Shown one piece after another: positions 53,588-62,623 of a stretch of 64,000 nt of DNA. Location: positions 515,250-579,249 of the forward strand of contig JAAHFP010000001.1 of assembly GCA_010672925.1 (NCBI GenBank), given 5' to 3'. The notes beneath the pieces were generated by a model. It was not told the origin of the DNA, did no database searches, and was given only the letters and a program-made list of their open reading frames with translations. Position numbers and translations under genes: made by a program. How positions within the stretch are numbered: position 1 is the first letter of the stretch; every line of letters starts with the position of its first letter. The DNA is from Symploca sp. SIO1C2. GTDB lineage: Bacteria; Cyanobacteriota; Cyanobacteriia; Cyanobacteriales; Coleofasciculaceae.

Positions 53588-56116
53588 ATGACGATTTTAT
53601 CAATCTTATTATCTGAAACAAGCGAATCGTTAGAAGTACTGAGGGAAAAATATAGTCAATATGAAGGGAGATTTACTGTTGTTAAATCAGGAGACAACAA
53701 ACGCTTTTACCTTCAAACCAATGCTCCGTTTCAAAAGAAATTCAATGATGACAATCAACGTCAAAGTCATCAAGAATACTTACCTAACCCACGGGAAATT
53801 GTCGAATCAGGGGATTATCCCAACCTGGAGAGCAATCATATTTGGTTTGATGCCCTTTATGCTCTAGCGATCGCAGAAGCTCGTCAATGTTCCGTCCCTA
53901 ATATTAAAGATGGGTCTTATTTTAATGGACAGCCTCTCCCCAATCCACCCACCGGCGGCTATTTTGAGACAGGTTTATTCTGGAATTATGTGTGGACAAG
54001 GGATATTTCCTATGCTGTAGAGCTTAGTTTAGCAGTTGTTGATCCGATTCGAGCCTTAAATTCGTTGAATTTTAAACTCTCCGAACTTCGGGAAGGGGAT
54101 AACCTACAAATTATACAAGACACTGGCACCGGAGGCAGTTATCCCATATCAAGCGATCGCGTTGCCTGGTCTTTTGGTTGTCGTACTTTGTTGCAACAAC
54201 TTCAAGGAGAGAAAAGGCATGATTTTGCCCAGCGTTCCTATCAAGCTCTCAAAAATACTATTGAACACGATCGCCAAGTTATTTTTGACCCCCAAGATGG
54301 ACTTTACCGAGGAGAACAATCCTTCTTAGATTGGCGAGAACAAAGTTATCCTGATTGGACAAAAGAAGACCCTGTGCAAATTGGCATGTCCAAAGCACTT
54401 TCAACTAATTGCTGTCATTATCATGCCCTACAGTTAGCTACTACTCTCGCTGGGGAATTGGGCAATAGTGATCAACAAGAAAGATATCAGCAATGGGCAG
54501 AGGATTTACGCCAAGCAATCCGCACTCACCTCTATCTCCCAGAGCAACAACTCTACTCTACCTTTATTACCACTACCTTTGCCCCCGCTCCTGCCCATCA
54601 ATATGATTTATTAGGCAATGCTTGGGCAATTTTGCTGGATATTGCTGATGAGCAACAAGCCAAGCAAATAGTTTCTCATTATCCCCATTTACCCAAAGGA
54701 GCTTCTGTTATTTGGCCGCAACAAAGGGATACCCTCATTTATCATAACCAAGCAATTTGGCCTTTTGTTACCGCTTTTTGGCTCAGAGCAGCTAAGAAAG
54801 TGGAAAATGCTCCAGCTGTTACTCTTGGTATCAGTTCTTTAGTTCGAGGTGCTGCCTTAAGTTTATCGAATATGGAAAATTTCGATGCAGTTACTGGGCG
54901 GGTGGAAATAGATTCCGAACACAAAGAACCCCAGGTAAATTCTCCCCGTCAATTATGGTCAGTAGCTGGTTATTTGTCCATGATCCATGACATCATATTT
55001 GGACTCACTTGGACAGATTCAGGTATTCGCCTTGCTCCCTATATTACCCGTGAATTCCGTAATCATCTCTTACCTAACTCAAATCAATTAGTTCTCAAGG
55101 GATTCCCTTATCGCAGCTATCAACTGGATATTCAAATTAATTTACCTCCTGTGACTGAGGAGATGGTAGGAGCTTATACCGTAGGAGAAATTCGTCTGAA
55201 TGGACAAGGGATAACCTCAGAGATTACCGAAGCAATGCTTAGCGATCGCAATCTCGTTGAAGTTGATTTAGTCGAAGGTAAGACAGAAACTTCTCCCCTT
55301 AATCTGGTTAATAATCTCGAAGATTACCGATACAGATTTGCCCCTCGACCACCGATAGTAGAGTCCATAACAGCAATCGATGAGCAATTAGCAATTAGGT
55401 TTAATCTTAATGGGGAAAATCCTGATGAAGTAACGGTTAATATGTATCGAGATGGGGAACTAGTTGCCAAGGGTTTGTCCGGCAATCTTAAGAGTTGGCG
55501 TGATCACAACAGCCAAGGAACGCGATCGCCTAGCTATTGTTATAACCTAGAAACAGTTTACATCACCAGTGGAACCACTTCTCAACCTTCTCAACCGTTT
55601 TGTTATTGGGGTTCCAATAGTGAGCGCATCTCATACGTTAATGCTGACCAATTTTCTGCGATCGGGGGTCAATTTTCTGAGGGTCATGGCAGAAAACATT
55701 TTGAAAATTGGGGTCAACCTGGTGATAGTATTACAGTCAATCTCAAAGCTCAGTTGAATGGTCGTCATGCTATTCAGGTGGTGGCAGGGAATGGTGCAGG
55801 TGCGATCAATACAGGCATCACCTGTGCCGTTAAACATTTACAAATGAAGAATTTACAAAATAGTCAAATAGTTGCCGATGGTTATCTGATGATGCCTCAG
55901 CTTGGTAGCTGGGAGCGCTGGTTAGAGTCTTCAGTTATTTTTACCCAAATTGACTTAATTGCTAATCAAGATTACGAAATCAAGATTTTTAGTGATGCCC
56001 AAGCTATTAATATGTCAAGCTTTGCCCATAATGCCAACTATACAGGAGGAAATGGAGGAACAGAAGCTTACAATTATGTCAATATTGCTCAAATTAAGTT
56101 AAATGCTTTAACGTAA
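53588..56116 (+). CDS. Six-hairpin glycosidase with C-terminal carbohydrate-binding-like domain
   Basis: An 842-residue protein. Residues about 70-490 are an (alpha/alpha)6 glycosidase of the MGH1/GH63-like type (FWNYVWTRDISYAVELSLAV near 133; WPQQRDTLIYHNQAIWPFVT). Residues about 500-620 form a beta domain, and residues about 660-842 look like a galactose-binding-like sugar module (GGQFSEGHGRKHFENWGQPG). No signal peptide is present. It may release sugar for the following flavoprotein. Start ATG 53588 has no strong ribosome site. Confidence 0.75.
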   Translation: MTILSILLSETSESLEVLREKYSQYEGRFTVVKSGDNKRFYLQTNAPFQKKFNDDNQRQSHQEYLPNPREIVESGDYPNLESNHIWFDALYALAIAEARQCSVPNIKDGSYFNGQPLPNPPTGGYFETGLFWNYVWTRDISYAVELSLAVVDPIRALNSLNFKLSELREGDNLQIIQDTGTGGSYPISSDRVAWSFGCRTLLQQLQGEKRHDFAQRSYQALKNTIEHDRQVIFDPQDGLYRGEQSFLDWREQSYPDWTKEDPVQIGMSKALSTNCCHYHALQLATTLAGELGNSDQQERYQQWAEDLRQAIRTHLYLPEQQLYSTFITTTFAPAPAHQYDLLGNAWAILLDIADEQQAKQIVSHYPHLPKGASVIWPQQRDTLIYHNQAIWPFVTAFWLRAAKKVENAPAVTLGISSLVRGAALSLSNMENFDAVTGRVEIDSEHKEPQVNSPRQLWSVAGYLSMIHDIIFGLTWTDSGIRLAPYITREFRNHLLPNSNQLVLKGFPYRSYQLDIQINLPPVTEEMVGAYTVGEIRLNGQGITSEITEAMLSDRNLVEVDLVEGKTETSPLNLVNNLEDYRYRFAPRPPIVESITAIDEQLAIRFNLNGENPDEVTVNMYRDGELVAKGLSGNLKSWRDHNSQGTRSPSYCYNLETVYITSGTTSQPSQPFCYWGSNSERISYVNADQFSAIGGQFSEGHGRKHFENWGQPGDSITVNLKAQLNGRHAIQVVAGNGAGAINTGITCAVKHLQMKNLQNSQIVADGYLMMPQLGSWERWLESSVIFTQIDLIANQDYEIKIFSDAQAINMSSFAHNANYTGGNGGTEAYNYVNIAQIKLNALT

Positions 56117-56429
56117 TTATCTTTCTCTATTTTTTTATCAACTTTAACTTGATTTAATTATGAATAATTATTAAAACTCAATGACGGTATTCAGCAATAA
56201 TTCAAATAAGGTTTTATTCTATAAAAGTGAGTTAATTCAAAGCGACACACGGACGATATAACATTTGCTACACAGGCCAGAAAAAGTAGTTTTTTTTCCT
56301 TAATAACTCTTGGCTTCTGACTATTGAATCCCGTTTCTTAAGAGACTTATTACTATCACTAGTTAACTTGAGTTTACCTAAAGACTCCAAGTCTCAAATC
56401 TGGAACGATTAACCTTGAAGGAGTAACCT
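56117..56429. other. A/T-rich intergenic region, no gene seen
   Basis: This 313-bp gap has no recognisable repeat or gene. It probably carries the promoter for the GMC oxidoreductase gene, whose ribosome site AAGGAG sits about 9 bp before its ATG. Confidence 0.45.
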
Positions 56430-58271
56430 ATGAGCCCCAGTAAAACAACTGTTAAGTCAGTTAATTGCGAGACTGTTTCTAACACTGTCTACGATGTTGT
56501 TATCGTAGGTTCGGGAGTCGCGGGAGCGATTGTGGCTAAACAATTGAGTGAACAAGGAAAGCGAGTTTTAATCCTTGAGGCGGGAACCGGTAAAGATTTA
56601 ACCCTTAAGGGCTTTCAAAGTCATCTCGAAACCTTCTACGGTGCTGTCAACAAGAACTCCAACTCTCCCTATCCCAAAAATCCCAATGCTCTTAGCCCTA
56701 CTGATGGTTTATATGGCTATTTTGAAGAGAAAGGCCCCCTGCCCTTGAGCGGTTCCTATACAAGGGTATTAGGTGGGACAACCATGCACTGGGAAGGCAA
56801 AACCATCCGGATGCTACCTGACGATTTCCAGTTACGCACCAACTATGGACAAGGTCTTGATTGGCCTATTAGCTATGAAGAGCTTCAACCCTACTACCGC
56901 CAAGCAGAGTATGAGATTGGGGTTTCTGGGAACACAGAAGAACAAAAAAATCTAGGTGTCCCCTTTATTGATGGCTATGTCCTGCCCATGCTAGAGCTTC
57001 CCCCTTCTTATTTAGATCAAAAAGTGGGTGAGGGGCTTACTGGGAAGACAGAAGAACTTGATTGTGAGACTATTAGCCTAGAACTCAGTACCTTTCCCCA
57101 GGGTCGCAACAGTATCCCTAACCCCGATTACAAAAGACCTAGTTTCAATAGGTTGCGTCCTCATGACTTCGTTCCCGAAGGAGTTGCCAGTGTTAATCCG
57201 GTTGAGTATGGGGAACGGTGCCAAGGTAACGCCAACTGTGTGCCCATCTGTCCAGTTCAAGCCAAGTATGATGCCCGTAAAACCTTAAATACCATAGCCT
57301 TTCCAGAAAACGTCCATCTACTTTCCCAGGCTGTAGCCTCAGAGGTAGAAATCGATCCCGAAACCGGTCGTGTTGCGGCTATTCACTATAAACACTATCG
57401 GGATAAAAACTCTCCCGACCATACTGTTGGAACTGCCAAGGGTAGTTTATTTGTCCTAGCAGCAGGTGCTGTGGAAAATGCCAAGCTAATGCTTGCTTCT
57501 AATCTGCCTAGCACCAGTGGACTAATGGGCTGCCATTTGATGGATCACCCCTACCTATTAGCTTGGGCATTGATGCTCGAAGTGACTGGTACTATGCGAG
57601 GTCCCCAGGTTACGTCAGGAATCAGCCACTTTCGCCAAGGTGCTTTTCGTCAGAATCAATCGGTATTCGCCATGTCTATCCACAATGATGGTTGGGGATG
57701 GTCAGGTACTGGTGCCAGTGATGTGGTACGAGATGCTATTGATAATCAGAAAAAGTATGGAGCAGAACTACGCCAGGAATTGATTAGTAAGATCTCGCGA
57801 CAGCTAATGCTAGACTTCATGTGTGAATTACCTGCCGAGCCCAGTAACCGAGTCACTATCGATCCGCACTATAAAGACCAACTAGGTAATTATCGTCCTG
57901 TCATTCACTTTGACATACCCGACTACACCAAAAACACCATTGTTTTCGCCCGACAACTCTCTCGTAAGATATTCGGGTATTTGGGAGCAGAAGATTACAC
58001 CCACTACAATGACAACGACCCTGCCTATTTTGAGTATGAAGGTCAAGGCTATTGGACTCGAGGAGGAAACCACTTCGCGGGCACACACGTTATGGGAACG
58101 AGTCCCAACAACTCAATTGTTAATGAGAATCTGCGTTCTTGGGATCATGAGAATCTTTACTTAGTTGGTGCAGGAAGTATGCCCTCCATTGGCAGTGCCA
58201 ATACTACGTTGACTCTCGCTGCACTAAGTTTTAAGGCTTCTGAAAATATGCTTGAGGAGTTGAATAAGTAA
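56430..58271 (+). CDS. GMC-type FAD dehydrogenase with probable 3Fe-4S cysteine motif
   Basis: A 613-residue glucose-methanol-choline flavoprotein. The FAD motif is VVIVGSGVAGAIVAKQL near residue 23, and the catalytic His-Asn pair fits GTHVMGTS and GSANTTLT at the C-terminus. Cys264, Cys270 and Cys274 (CQGNANCVPIC) match the cysteine-rich segment that binds a 3Fe-4S cluster in FAD-glucose/gluconate-type dehydrogenases. This suggests a dehydrogenase, not an oxidase. A small subunit is encoded at 59628; no cytochrome subunit is adjacent, so the electron acceptor is unknown. Confidence 0.85.
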   Translation: MSPSKTTVKSVNCETVSNTVYDVVIVGSGVAGAIVAKQLSEQGKRVLILEAGTGKDLTLKGFQSHLETFYGAVNKNSNSPYPKNPNALSPTDGLYGYFEEKGPLPLSGSYTRVLGGTTMHWEGKTIRMLPDDFQLRTNYGQGLDWPISYEELQPYYRQAEYEIGVSGNTEEQKNLGVPFIDGYVLPMLELPPSYLDQKVGEGLTGKTEELDCETISLELSTFPQGRNSIPNPDYKRPSFNRLRPHDFVPEGVASVNPVEYGERCQGNANCVPICPVQAKYDARKTLNTIAFPENVHLLSQAVASEVEIDPETGRVAAIHYKHYRDKNSPDHTVGTAKGSLFVLAAGAVENAKLMLASNLPSTSGLMGCHLMDHPYLLAWALMLEVTGTMRGPQVTSGISHFRQGAFRQNQSVFAMSIHNDGWGWSGTGASDVVRDAIDNQKKYGAELRQELISKISRQLMLDFMCELPAEPSNRVTIDPHYKDQLGNYRPVIHFDIPDYTKNTIVFARQLSRKIFGYLGAEDYTHYNDNDPAYFEYEGQGYWTRGGNHFAGTHVMGTSPNNSIVNENLRSWDHENLYLVGAGSMPSIGSANTTLTLAALSFKASENMLEELNK

Positions 58272-58331
58272 GACTAAAAAACAAAGTGCATTCCACAACT
58301 CTTGAAAATATTGCCAGCAGAGGTATTATTA

Positions 58332-59495
58332 ATGACTGATACTTACGAGTTGATTACAACGGTTGAAGACCTGCATTACTATCTGACCCAGGCTATGGTC
58401 ATAGAACATGCAACTCTTCCCCCTTATCTGACTGCTCTTTACTCCCTCAAACCAGGCTCGAATCTGGAAGCTTTCCACATTATTCGTACCATTGCTGTGG
58501 AAGAAATGCTCCATCTCACCCTAGCAGCCAATGTGTTTAATGCAGTTGGGGGAAACATCGAAGGGGTTTTGACAAATCCTGACTTTGTTCCTAACTATCC
58601 TACTGAATTACCGACAAATCCGGAAGAAGAAGACTCATTTGAAGTTGACTTAGGCAAGTTTTCCGAAGAAACAGTAGAGACGTTTCTCCAGATCGAGCGT
58701 GCTAAGCATGTACCTGAAGATAAGCCATTAGTACCAGCTCGAAGTGAGCAAATACGCGAGCAGAATGATAGGGATAATGATAAAGACAATATTTTGAGCC
58801 AGCTCATTCGGAAATTTCTCGGTGAAGAAGAAGGACTGCATTATTACAGCATTGGCTTGTTCTATACAGAGATTATCCGTGGCTTAAAGGCGCTCGATAA
58901 AGAGTATAAGCACAGAGGTGAGAATCTCTTCAGTGGCGATCCTAACAAGCAAATTACCCGGGAATATTACTATGACGGTGCAGGAGATATCATCAAGGTG
59001 ACGGATCTTGACTCTGCCCTCAAAGCCTTGTATGTGATTCAAACCCAAGGTGAGGGGTCTGGAAGCGAAACGATCTATGATTCAGAAAAAGAACTTTGTC
59101 ATTACTATCGTTTCCAACAACTACTATTGGGACGATACTATGTGATAGATAAAGATGATCCGCGCAACTCGAATCTGCCCAATCAACCCACAGGTAATAG
59201 CTTTACCGTAGATTGGGACGCTGTTTATCCCGTTATGAAAAATCTTACCCTGAGTGAGCTGAGAAATTATTGTGAGCCAGATTCAGAGTTATATACTCAT
59301 GCTCTGGAGTTTCAGCAAGCTTACAGTAATTTTCTCGCAGAGATTGAATATTCCTTTAATGGTTATCCCGAACAGTTACTTCCTGCGGTGGGGAGCATGT
59401 TCCGACTCAAAGAGTTGGCTAATAGTCTGATTCGTAACCCCATTCCAGGGCATCCGGATGGCTTGAATGCCGGTCCGATTTATAAGCTTGATTAG
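58332..59495 (+). CDS. Ferritin-like domain protein (VioB-type)
   Basis: From ATG 58332 the protein is 387 residues. It has a ferritin-like helical bundle (AMVIEHATLPPYLTALYSL near 20; IAVEEMLHLTLAANVF near 55) with the Glu and ExxH ligands of a di-iron site, and EEEGLHYYSIGLFYTEI later. It lies 60 bp after the GMC flavoprotein gene and 132 bp before the small subunit gene, so it probably belongs to the same unit. Related domains occur with flavoproteins in biosynthetic pathways such as violacein. Its reaction here is unknown. Confidence 0.8.
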   Translation: MTDTYELITTVEDLHYYLTQAMVIEHATLPPYLTALYSLKPGSNLEAFHIIRTIAVEEMLHLTLAANVFNAVGGNIEGVLTNPDFVPNYPTELPTNPEEEDSFEVDLGKFSEETVETFLQIERAKHVPEDKPLVPARSEQIREQNDRDNDKDNILSQLIRKFLGEEEGLHYYSIGLFYTEIIRGLKALDKEYKHRGENLFSGDPNKQITREYYYDGAGDIIKVTDLDSALKALYVIQTQGEGSGSETIYDSEKELCHYYRFQQLLLGRYYVIDKDDPRNSNLPNQPTGNSFTVDWDAVYPVMKNLTLSELRNYCEPDSELYTHALEFQQAYSNFLAEIEYSFNGYPEQLLPAVGSMFRLKELANSLIRNPIPGHPDGLNAGPIYKLD

Positions 59496-59627
59496 CCCCA
59501 GCCTGTAGTGCGAGCATCTTGCTCGCGTTCAGCATCTTACTCACGTTCAGTTGGAAATCCAATTGGTCAAACTCCAATTGAATTATGAGCAACCCAAAGA
59601 TAAAAATTTTGTGGAGGTAAATAACGA

Positions 59628-60068
59628 GTGGATATTGATAAACCTGAGTTTATGGAGTATTTCCTGGACTTTTCCGCAGAGGTTACCGGATTTTCTCGGT
59701 TTGAGCTGCAAGGAACTGGACAAGCTACCCTTTACTTTGACACTATTCGGGGGGTAATTGGTGGCGAGATGTTTGGAAAATTACTACAAACCTTTAACGA
59801 TAGTGGTTTGGAGCAAATTCTGACATCTCCAAAACTAGAAGCGATCGCCCGTAACATCACTAAATTATGGTATATAGCCACCTGGGAGCAACTTCCCTCT
59901 GTCTGGCATGAGCAGTTTGGTGCCCAACTAAACGATGACACCTTTATTGCCAGTCCTCAAGCCTATCCCGAAGGACTTGTGTGGCGGGCAATTGGGGTTA
60001 ACCCACCCGGTGCGAAAGCACCAGGTTATGGGACTTGGAGCGAGACTCCTTCGGTTAGCCTTAGCTAA
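59628..60068 (+). CDS. Small dehydrogenase subunit (sorbitol/gluconate dehydrogenase-like)
   Basis: GTG 59628 follows a good ribosome site (GGAGG about 11 bp upstream). The 146-residue protein resembles the small subunit of FAD-dependent sugar/polyol dehydrogenases, with the C-terminal segment WRAIGVNPPGAKAPGYGTWS. The usual twin-arginine signal is absent, so the complex would be cytoplasmic. A TnpB element begins within 2 bp of the stop, and the last residues (ETPSVSLS) may have been altered by the insertion. Confidence 0.75.
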   Translation: MDIDKPEFMEYFLDFSAEVTGFSRFELQGTGQATLYFDTIRGVIGGEMFGKLLQTFNDSGLEQILTSPKLEAIARNITKLWYIATWEQLPSVWHEQFGAQLNDDTFIASPQAYPEGLVWRAIGVNPPGAKAPGYGTWSETPSVSLS

Positions 60069-60069
60069 A

Positions 60070-61422
60070 CCGCCAGAAGCCCCACATCTCAACCCGTAGG
60101 GTGAGCGTGGGATGAATGGCGGTCAACCAATTTCGATTCAACATGAATAATCATTGCTGTTAATTGTATCCTTAAGAAGGAGGTGATGAAACCATGAGGA
60201 CAGCCTATCAATATAGATTGCGTCCATCTCGTCAAGAAACAGCCACAATCAATAAATGGCTATCAATGTTGTGCGCTCAATACAATTACTTACTGGCTGA
60301 TAGATTTAACTGGTATGAGCAAAATCGCTCACCTGTTAATGCTTGTCCTCTTGTCTGTCACCTACCTCAACTAAGGGCTAATCCCAATTACTACTCTCAA
60401 AAGAAAACTTTACTTCAGCTCAAGAAAGATAGACCTTGGTACAAAGATATTTATTCCCAAGTCTTACAGGATGTAGTCAAGAGAGTTAAGCTAACCTTTG
60501 ACCGATTTTTGAAGGGAGATAGTAACGAAAAAAGAAGTGGTAGACCTAGGTTTAAGCCACTCAGTCGTTACAGAACCTTTACTTATCCTCAAATTAACTC
60601 CGACTGTCTACAGGGTAATAAAATCAATCTTCCCAAGCTGGGCAAGATTAAGGTCATAGTACACCGTCCCGTACCTGAGGGGTTCAAAATCAAGACGGTT
60701 TCTATCAGTAAAAAAGCTGACGGTTTTTACGTTACACTGTCACTGGAAGACAATACAGTACCGGAAATTAAGACAGATATCAATCCTGAATCAATAACTG
60801 GGATTGATGTGGGTTTAAAGGACTTCTTGACAACTTCCAATAATGAAACAGTTGACCTTCCTAAACACTACCGCAAAGCACAAAAAAGGTTACAACTTAT
60901 TCAAAAAAAGGTGTCGCGGCGGAAGAAGGGTGGTAATTGTAGACTAAAGGCTATTAAACTGTTGGCTAAACAACACAAAAAAGTAGCTGATAAACGTAAA
61001 GATTTCCACTTCAAAACAGCTAATCAATTACTGTCAAAATATGATGTTATTGCTCATGAAGATTTAAACATCAAAGGTCTGGCTCGTACCAAGTTGGCTA
61101 AGTCTGTGTTGGATGCTGGGTGGTCAAACTTTCTGTCGATATTGACAAACAAAGCCGAGAAAGCTGGTTTGTTGGTTATCCCAGTAAGTGCCCATAATAC
61201 TACACAAGAGTGCTCCAGTTGTGGAGAGAAAGTACCAAAAAAGCTGCATATTCGCTGGCATAACTGCCCCCATTGTGGGTGCAGTCTAGATCGGGATCAC
61301 AATGCAGCGATAATTATCAAAAATAGAGCGGTGGGGCATCCCGTTCTTAAAGCTCAGTTAATGTCCGACGGGTTACCGGGAGTCGCTGAGAAGCCCACAC
61401 TTACCCGATAGGGAAGTGTGGG
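60070..61422 (+). mobile_element. IS200/IS605-type element with TnpB only
   Basis: The left end is a hairpin at 60070-60122 (CCGCCA...TGGCGG outer, CCCAC...GTGGG and ACCC...GGGT inner). The right end is a hairpin at 61394-61422 with 9-bp arms CCCACACTT and AAGTGTGGG. No target-site duplication or Y1 transposase is present, so transposition would need a TnpA supplied elsewhere. An omega RNA overlapping the 3' end of tnpB is expected in this family. Confidence 0.75.
60194..61411 (+). CDS. tnpB: RNA-guided nuclease TnpB
   Basis: A 405-residue TnpB. The RuvC catalytic residues fit Asp in GIDVGLKDF, Glu in [11 protein letters not shown] and Asp in DRDHNAA, and the zinc finger is [11 protein letters not shown]...CPHCG. 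The N-terminal segment [19 protein letters not shown] is the usual TnpB start. A very strong Shine-Dalgarno (AGGAGGTGAT) precedes the ATG. All catalytic residues look intact. The TAG stop lies inside the right-end hairpin, where the guide RNA scaffold should be. Confidence 0.92.
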   Translation: MRTAYQYRLRPSRQETATINKWLSMLCAQYNYLLADRFNWYEQNRSPVNACPLVCHLPQLRANPNYYSQKKTLLQLKKDRPWYKDIYSQVLQDVVKRVKLTFDRFLKGDSNEKRSGRPRFKPLSRYRTFTYPQINSDCLQGNKINLPKLGKIKVIVHRPVPEGFKIKTVSISKKADGFYVTLSLEDNTVPEIKTDINPESITGIDVGLKDFLTTSNNETVDLPKHYRKAQKRLQLIQKKVSRRKKGGNCRLKAIKLLAKQHKKVADKRKDFHFKTANQLLSKYDVIAHEDLNIKGLARTKLAKSVLDAGWSNFLSILTNKAEKAGLLVIPVSAHNTTQECSSCGEKVPKKLHIRWHNCPHCGCSLDRDHNAAIIIKNRAVGHPVLKAQLMSDGLPGVAEKPTLTR

Positions 61423-61441
61423 AGTATGTCACTTAATTTAG

Positions 61442-61596
61442 ACGGGACTTACGCACATTAGAAATCGGATTTTAAAGATATAGCAGTCGCTAGGGCGGTT
61501 AAGACATTCTCAGGTAAAGCAAGTGAACAAGGGGATGGCAGCCCCTTGTCCTAATCACCTTGGCGGTTGCTAGAAAGTTATTGTGCGAGTCCTGTT
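61442..61596. mobile_element. MITE-like element with GGACTTACGCAC ends
   Basis: ACGGGACTTACGCACA at the left and TGTGCGAGTCCTGT at the right form imperfect terminal inverted repeats. Inside, CAAGGGGATGGCAGCCCCTTG forms a hairpin. It is non-coding. The ends resemble those of a common cyanobacterial IS family. Confidence 0.6.
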
Positions 61597-61634
61597 AGAA
61601 TTACCCAAAAAACAACCTTAATTAGAAGTAAAAT

Positions 61635-62318
61635 ATGAACATTAAACCTTGGTTTCGCCGAATCTCTGCTGTTGTATTAGTGCTTCTCCTTAGTTTAACG
61701 GCATTCAGTTTGCCCGCTGAGGCTTTTGTTGGTGATTTCGTACAACTCGCCAATCGAGAGAAGTTGCTAACAACAAATGAATGCAATGGCTGCAATCTAT
61801 CGGGAGTAGATTTATCAGGCGAAGATTTATATGGCAGCGCACTCCTTGATGCGGATCTAACAGGAGCCAATCTATCGGACACCTTACTGAATGAAGCCAA
61901 GCTAAACAGAGCAGATCTAACGGGAGCGGATCTATCGGCAGCATCACTTCTAGGAATCAAGTTAAACAATGCCCATCTAAATGATGCCGACCTCTCGGAT
62001 GCCAAATTGAATAATGCCGATATGAGTGAGGCAATCTTGTCCGGTGCAACTCTAACAGGAGCAGAGTTAGAATATGCGATCATCTCTGATGCAGATTTGA
62101 CTGCTGTTGTTGCCCAAGATGCTAATTTCTACAACGCATATTTATCTGGCTCGGATTTATCGAGTGGAGATTTTTCTTATGCTGTAATGGAAAATGTGCG
62201 TTTATCAGGGGCTACACTAACAAATGCTAAGTTTTACGAGGCAGATTTATTTCGTGCCAGGATGCCTAATGATACCATCTATATGGGTGATGTCTCTAAG
62301 TTTGGTGCCTATGATTAG
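61635..62318 (+). CDS. Secreted pentapeptide-repeat protein (probable thylakoid-lumen)
   Basis: A 227-residue protein. Residues 1-30 are a signal peptide ending LPAEA-F. The sequence from LLTTNECNGCNLSG onward consists of about 30 pentapeptide units A(D/N)LxX, forming a right-handed quadrilateral helix. The Cys pair at the start of the repeats may form a disulphide. Small lumenal pentapeptide proteins of this type are common in cyanobacteria; their role is unknown. Confidence 0.9.
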   Translation: MNIKPWFRRISAVVLVLLLSLTAFSLPAEAFVGDFVQLANREKLLTTNECNGCNLSGVDLSGEDLYGSALLDADLTGANLSDTLLNEAKLNRADLTGADLSAASLLGIKLNNAHLNDADLSDAKLNNADMSEAILSGATLTGAELEYAIISDADLTAVVAQDANFYNAYLSGSDLSSGDFSYAVMENVRLSGATLTNAKFYEADLFRARMPNDTIYMGDVSKFGAYD

Positions 62319-62623
62319 GGCTTAATCTTGGTTTACTCCGCGAGATAGCTTTGCCAACGCCCCTACATCTAGTTCTGGGAGGAGTCGAATCAAGCAAGGA
62401 CTCAGTATCGGTTAGCGGCTCAAGATGACTTTGATGTTGGTTACAATGAACTAGTGTAAGAAGGCAGAACCCACCCCTAACCCCTCCTGGGAGGCTTCAA
62501 GGAAAGAAAGCTTGGAACGGAAGCTTTTCCTCCTTTTTTAACTGACGGGTGATTTTCATGCCCACTGCACTAGCTCGTTTATCTATTAAGAAATTGGGCG
62601 TTGGCGCCAATACTTGAGTCTCA
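62319..62623. other. Intergenic region with CCACCCCTAACCCC repeat
   Basis: This 305-bp gap holds a copy of the AACCCACCCCTAACCCCTCC repeat near 62469. No gene is supported. It should contain the promoter of the following GTPase gene. Confidence 0.4.
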
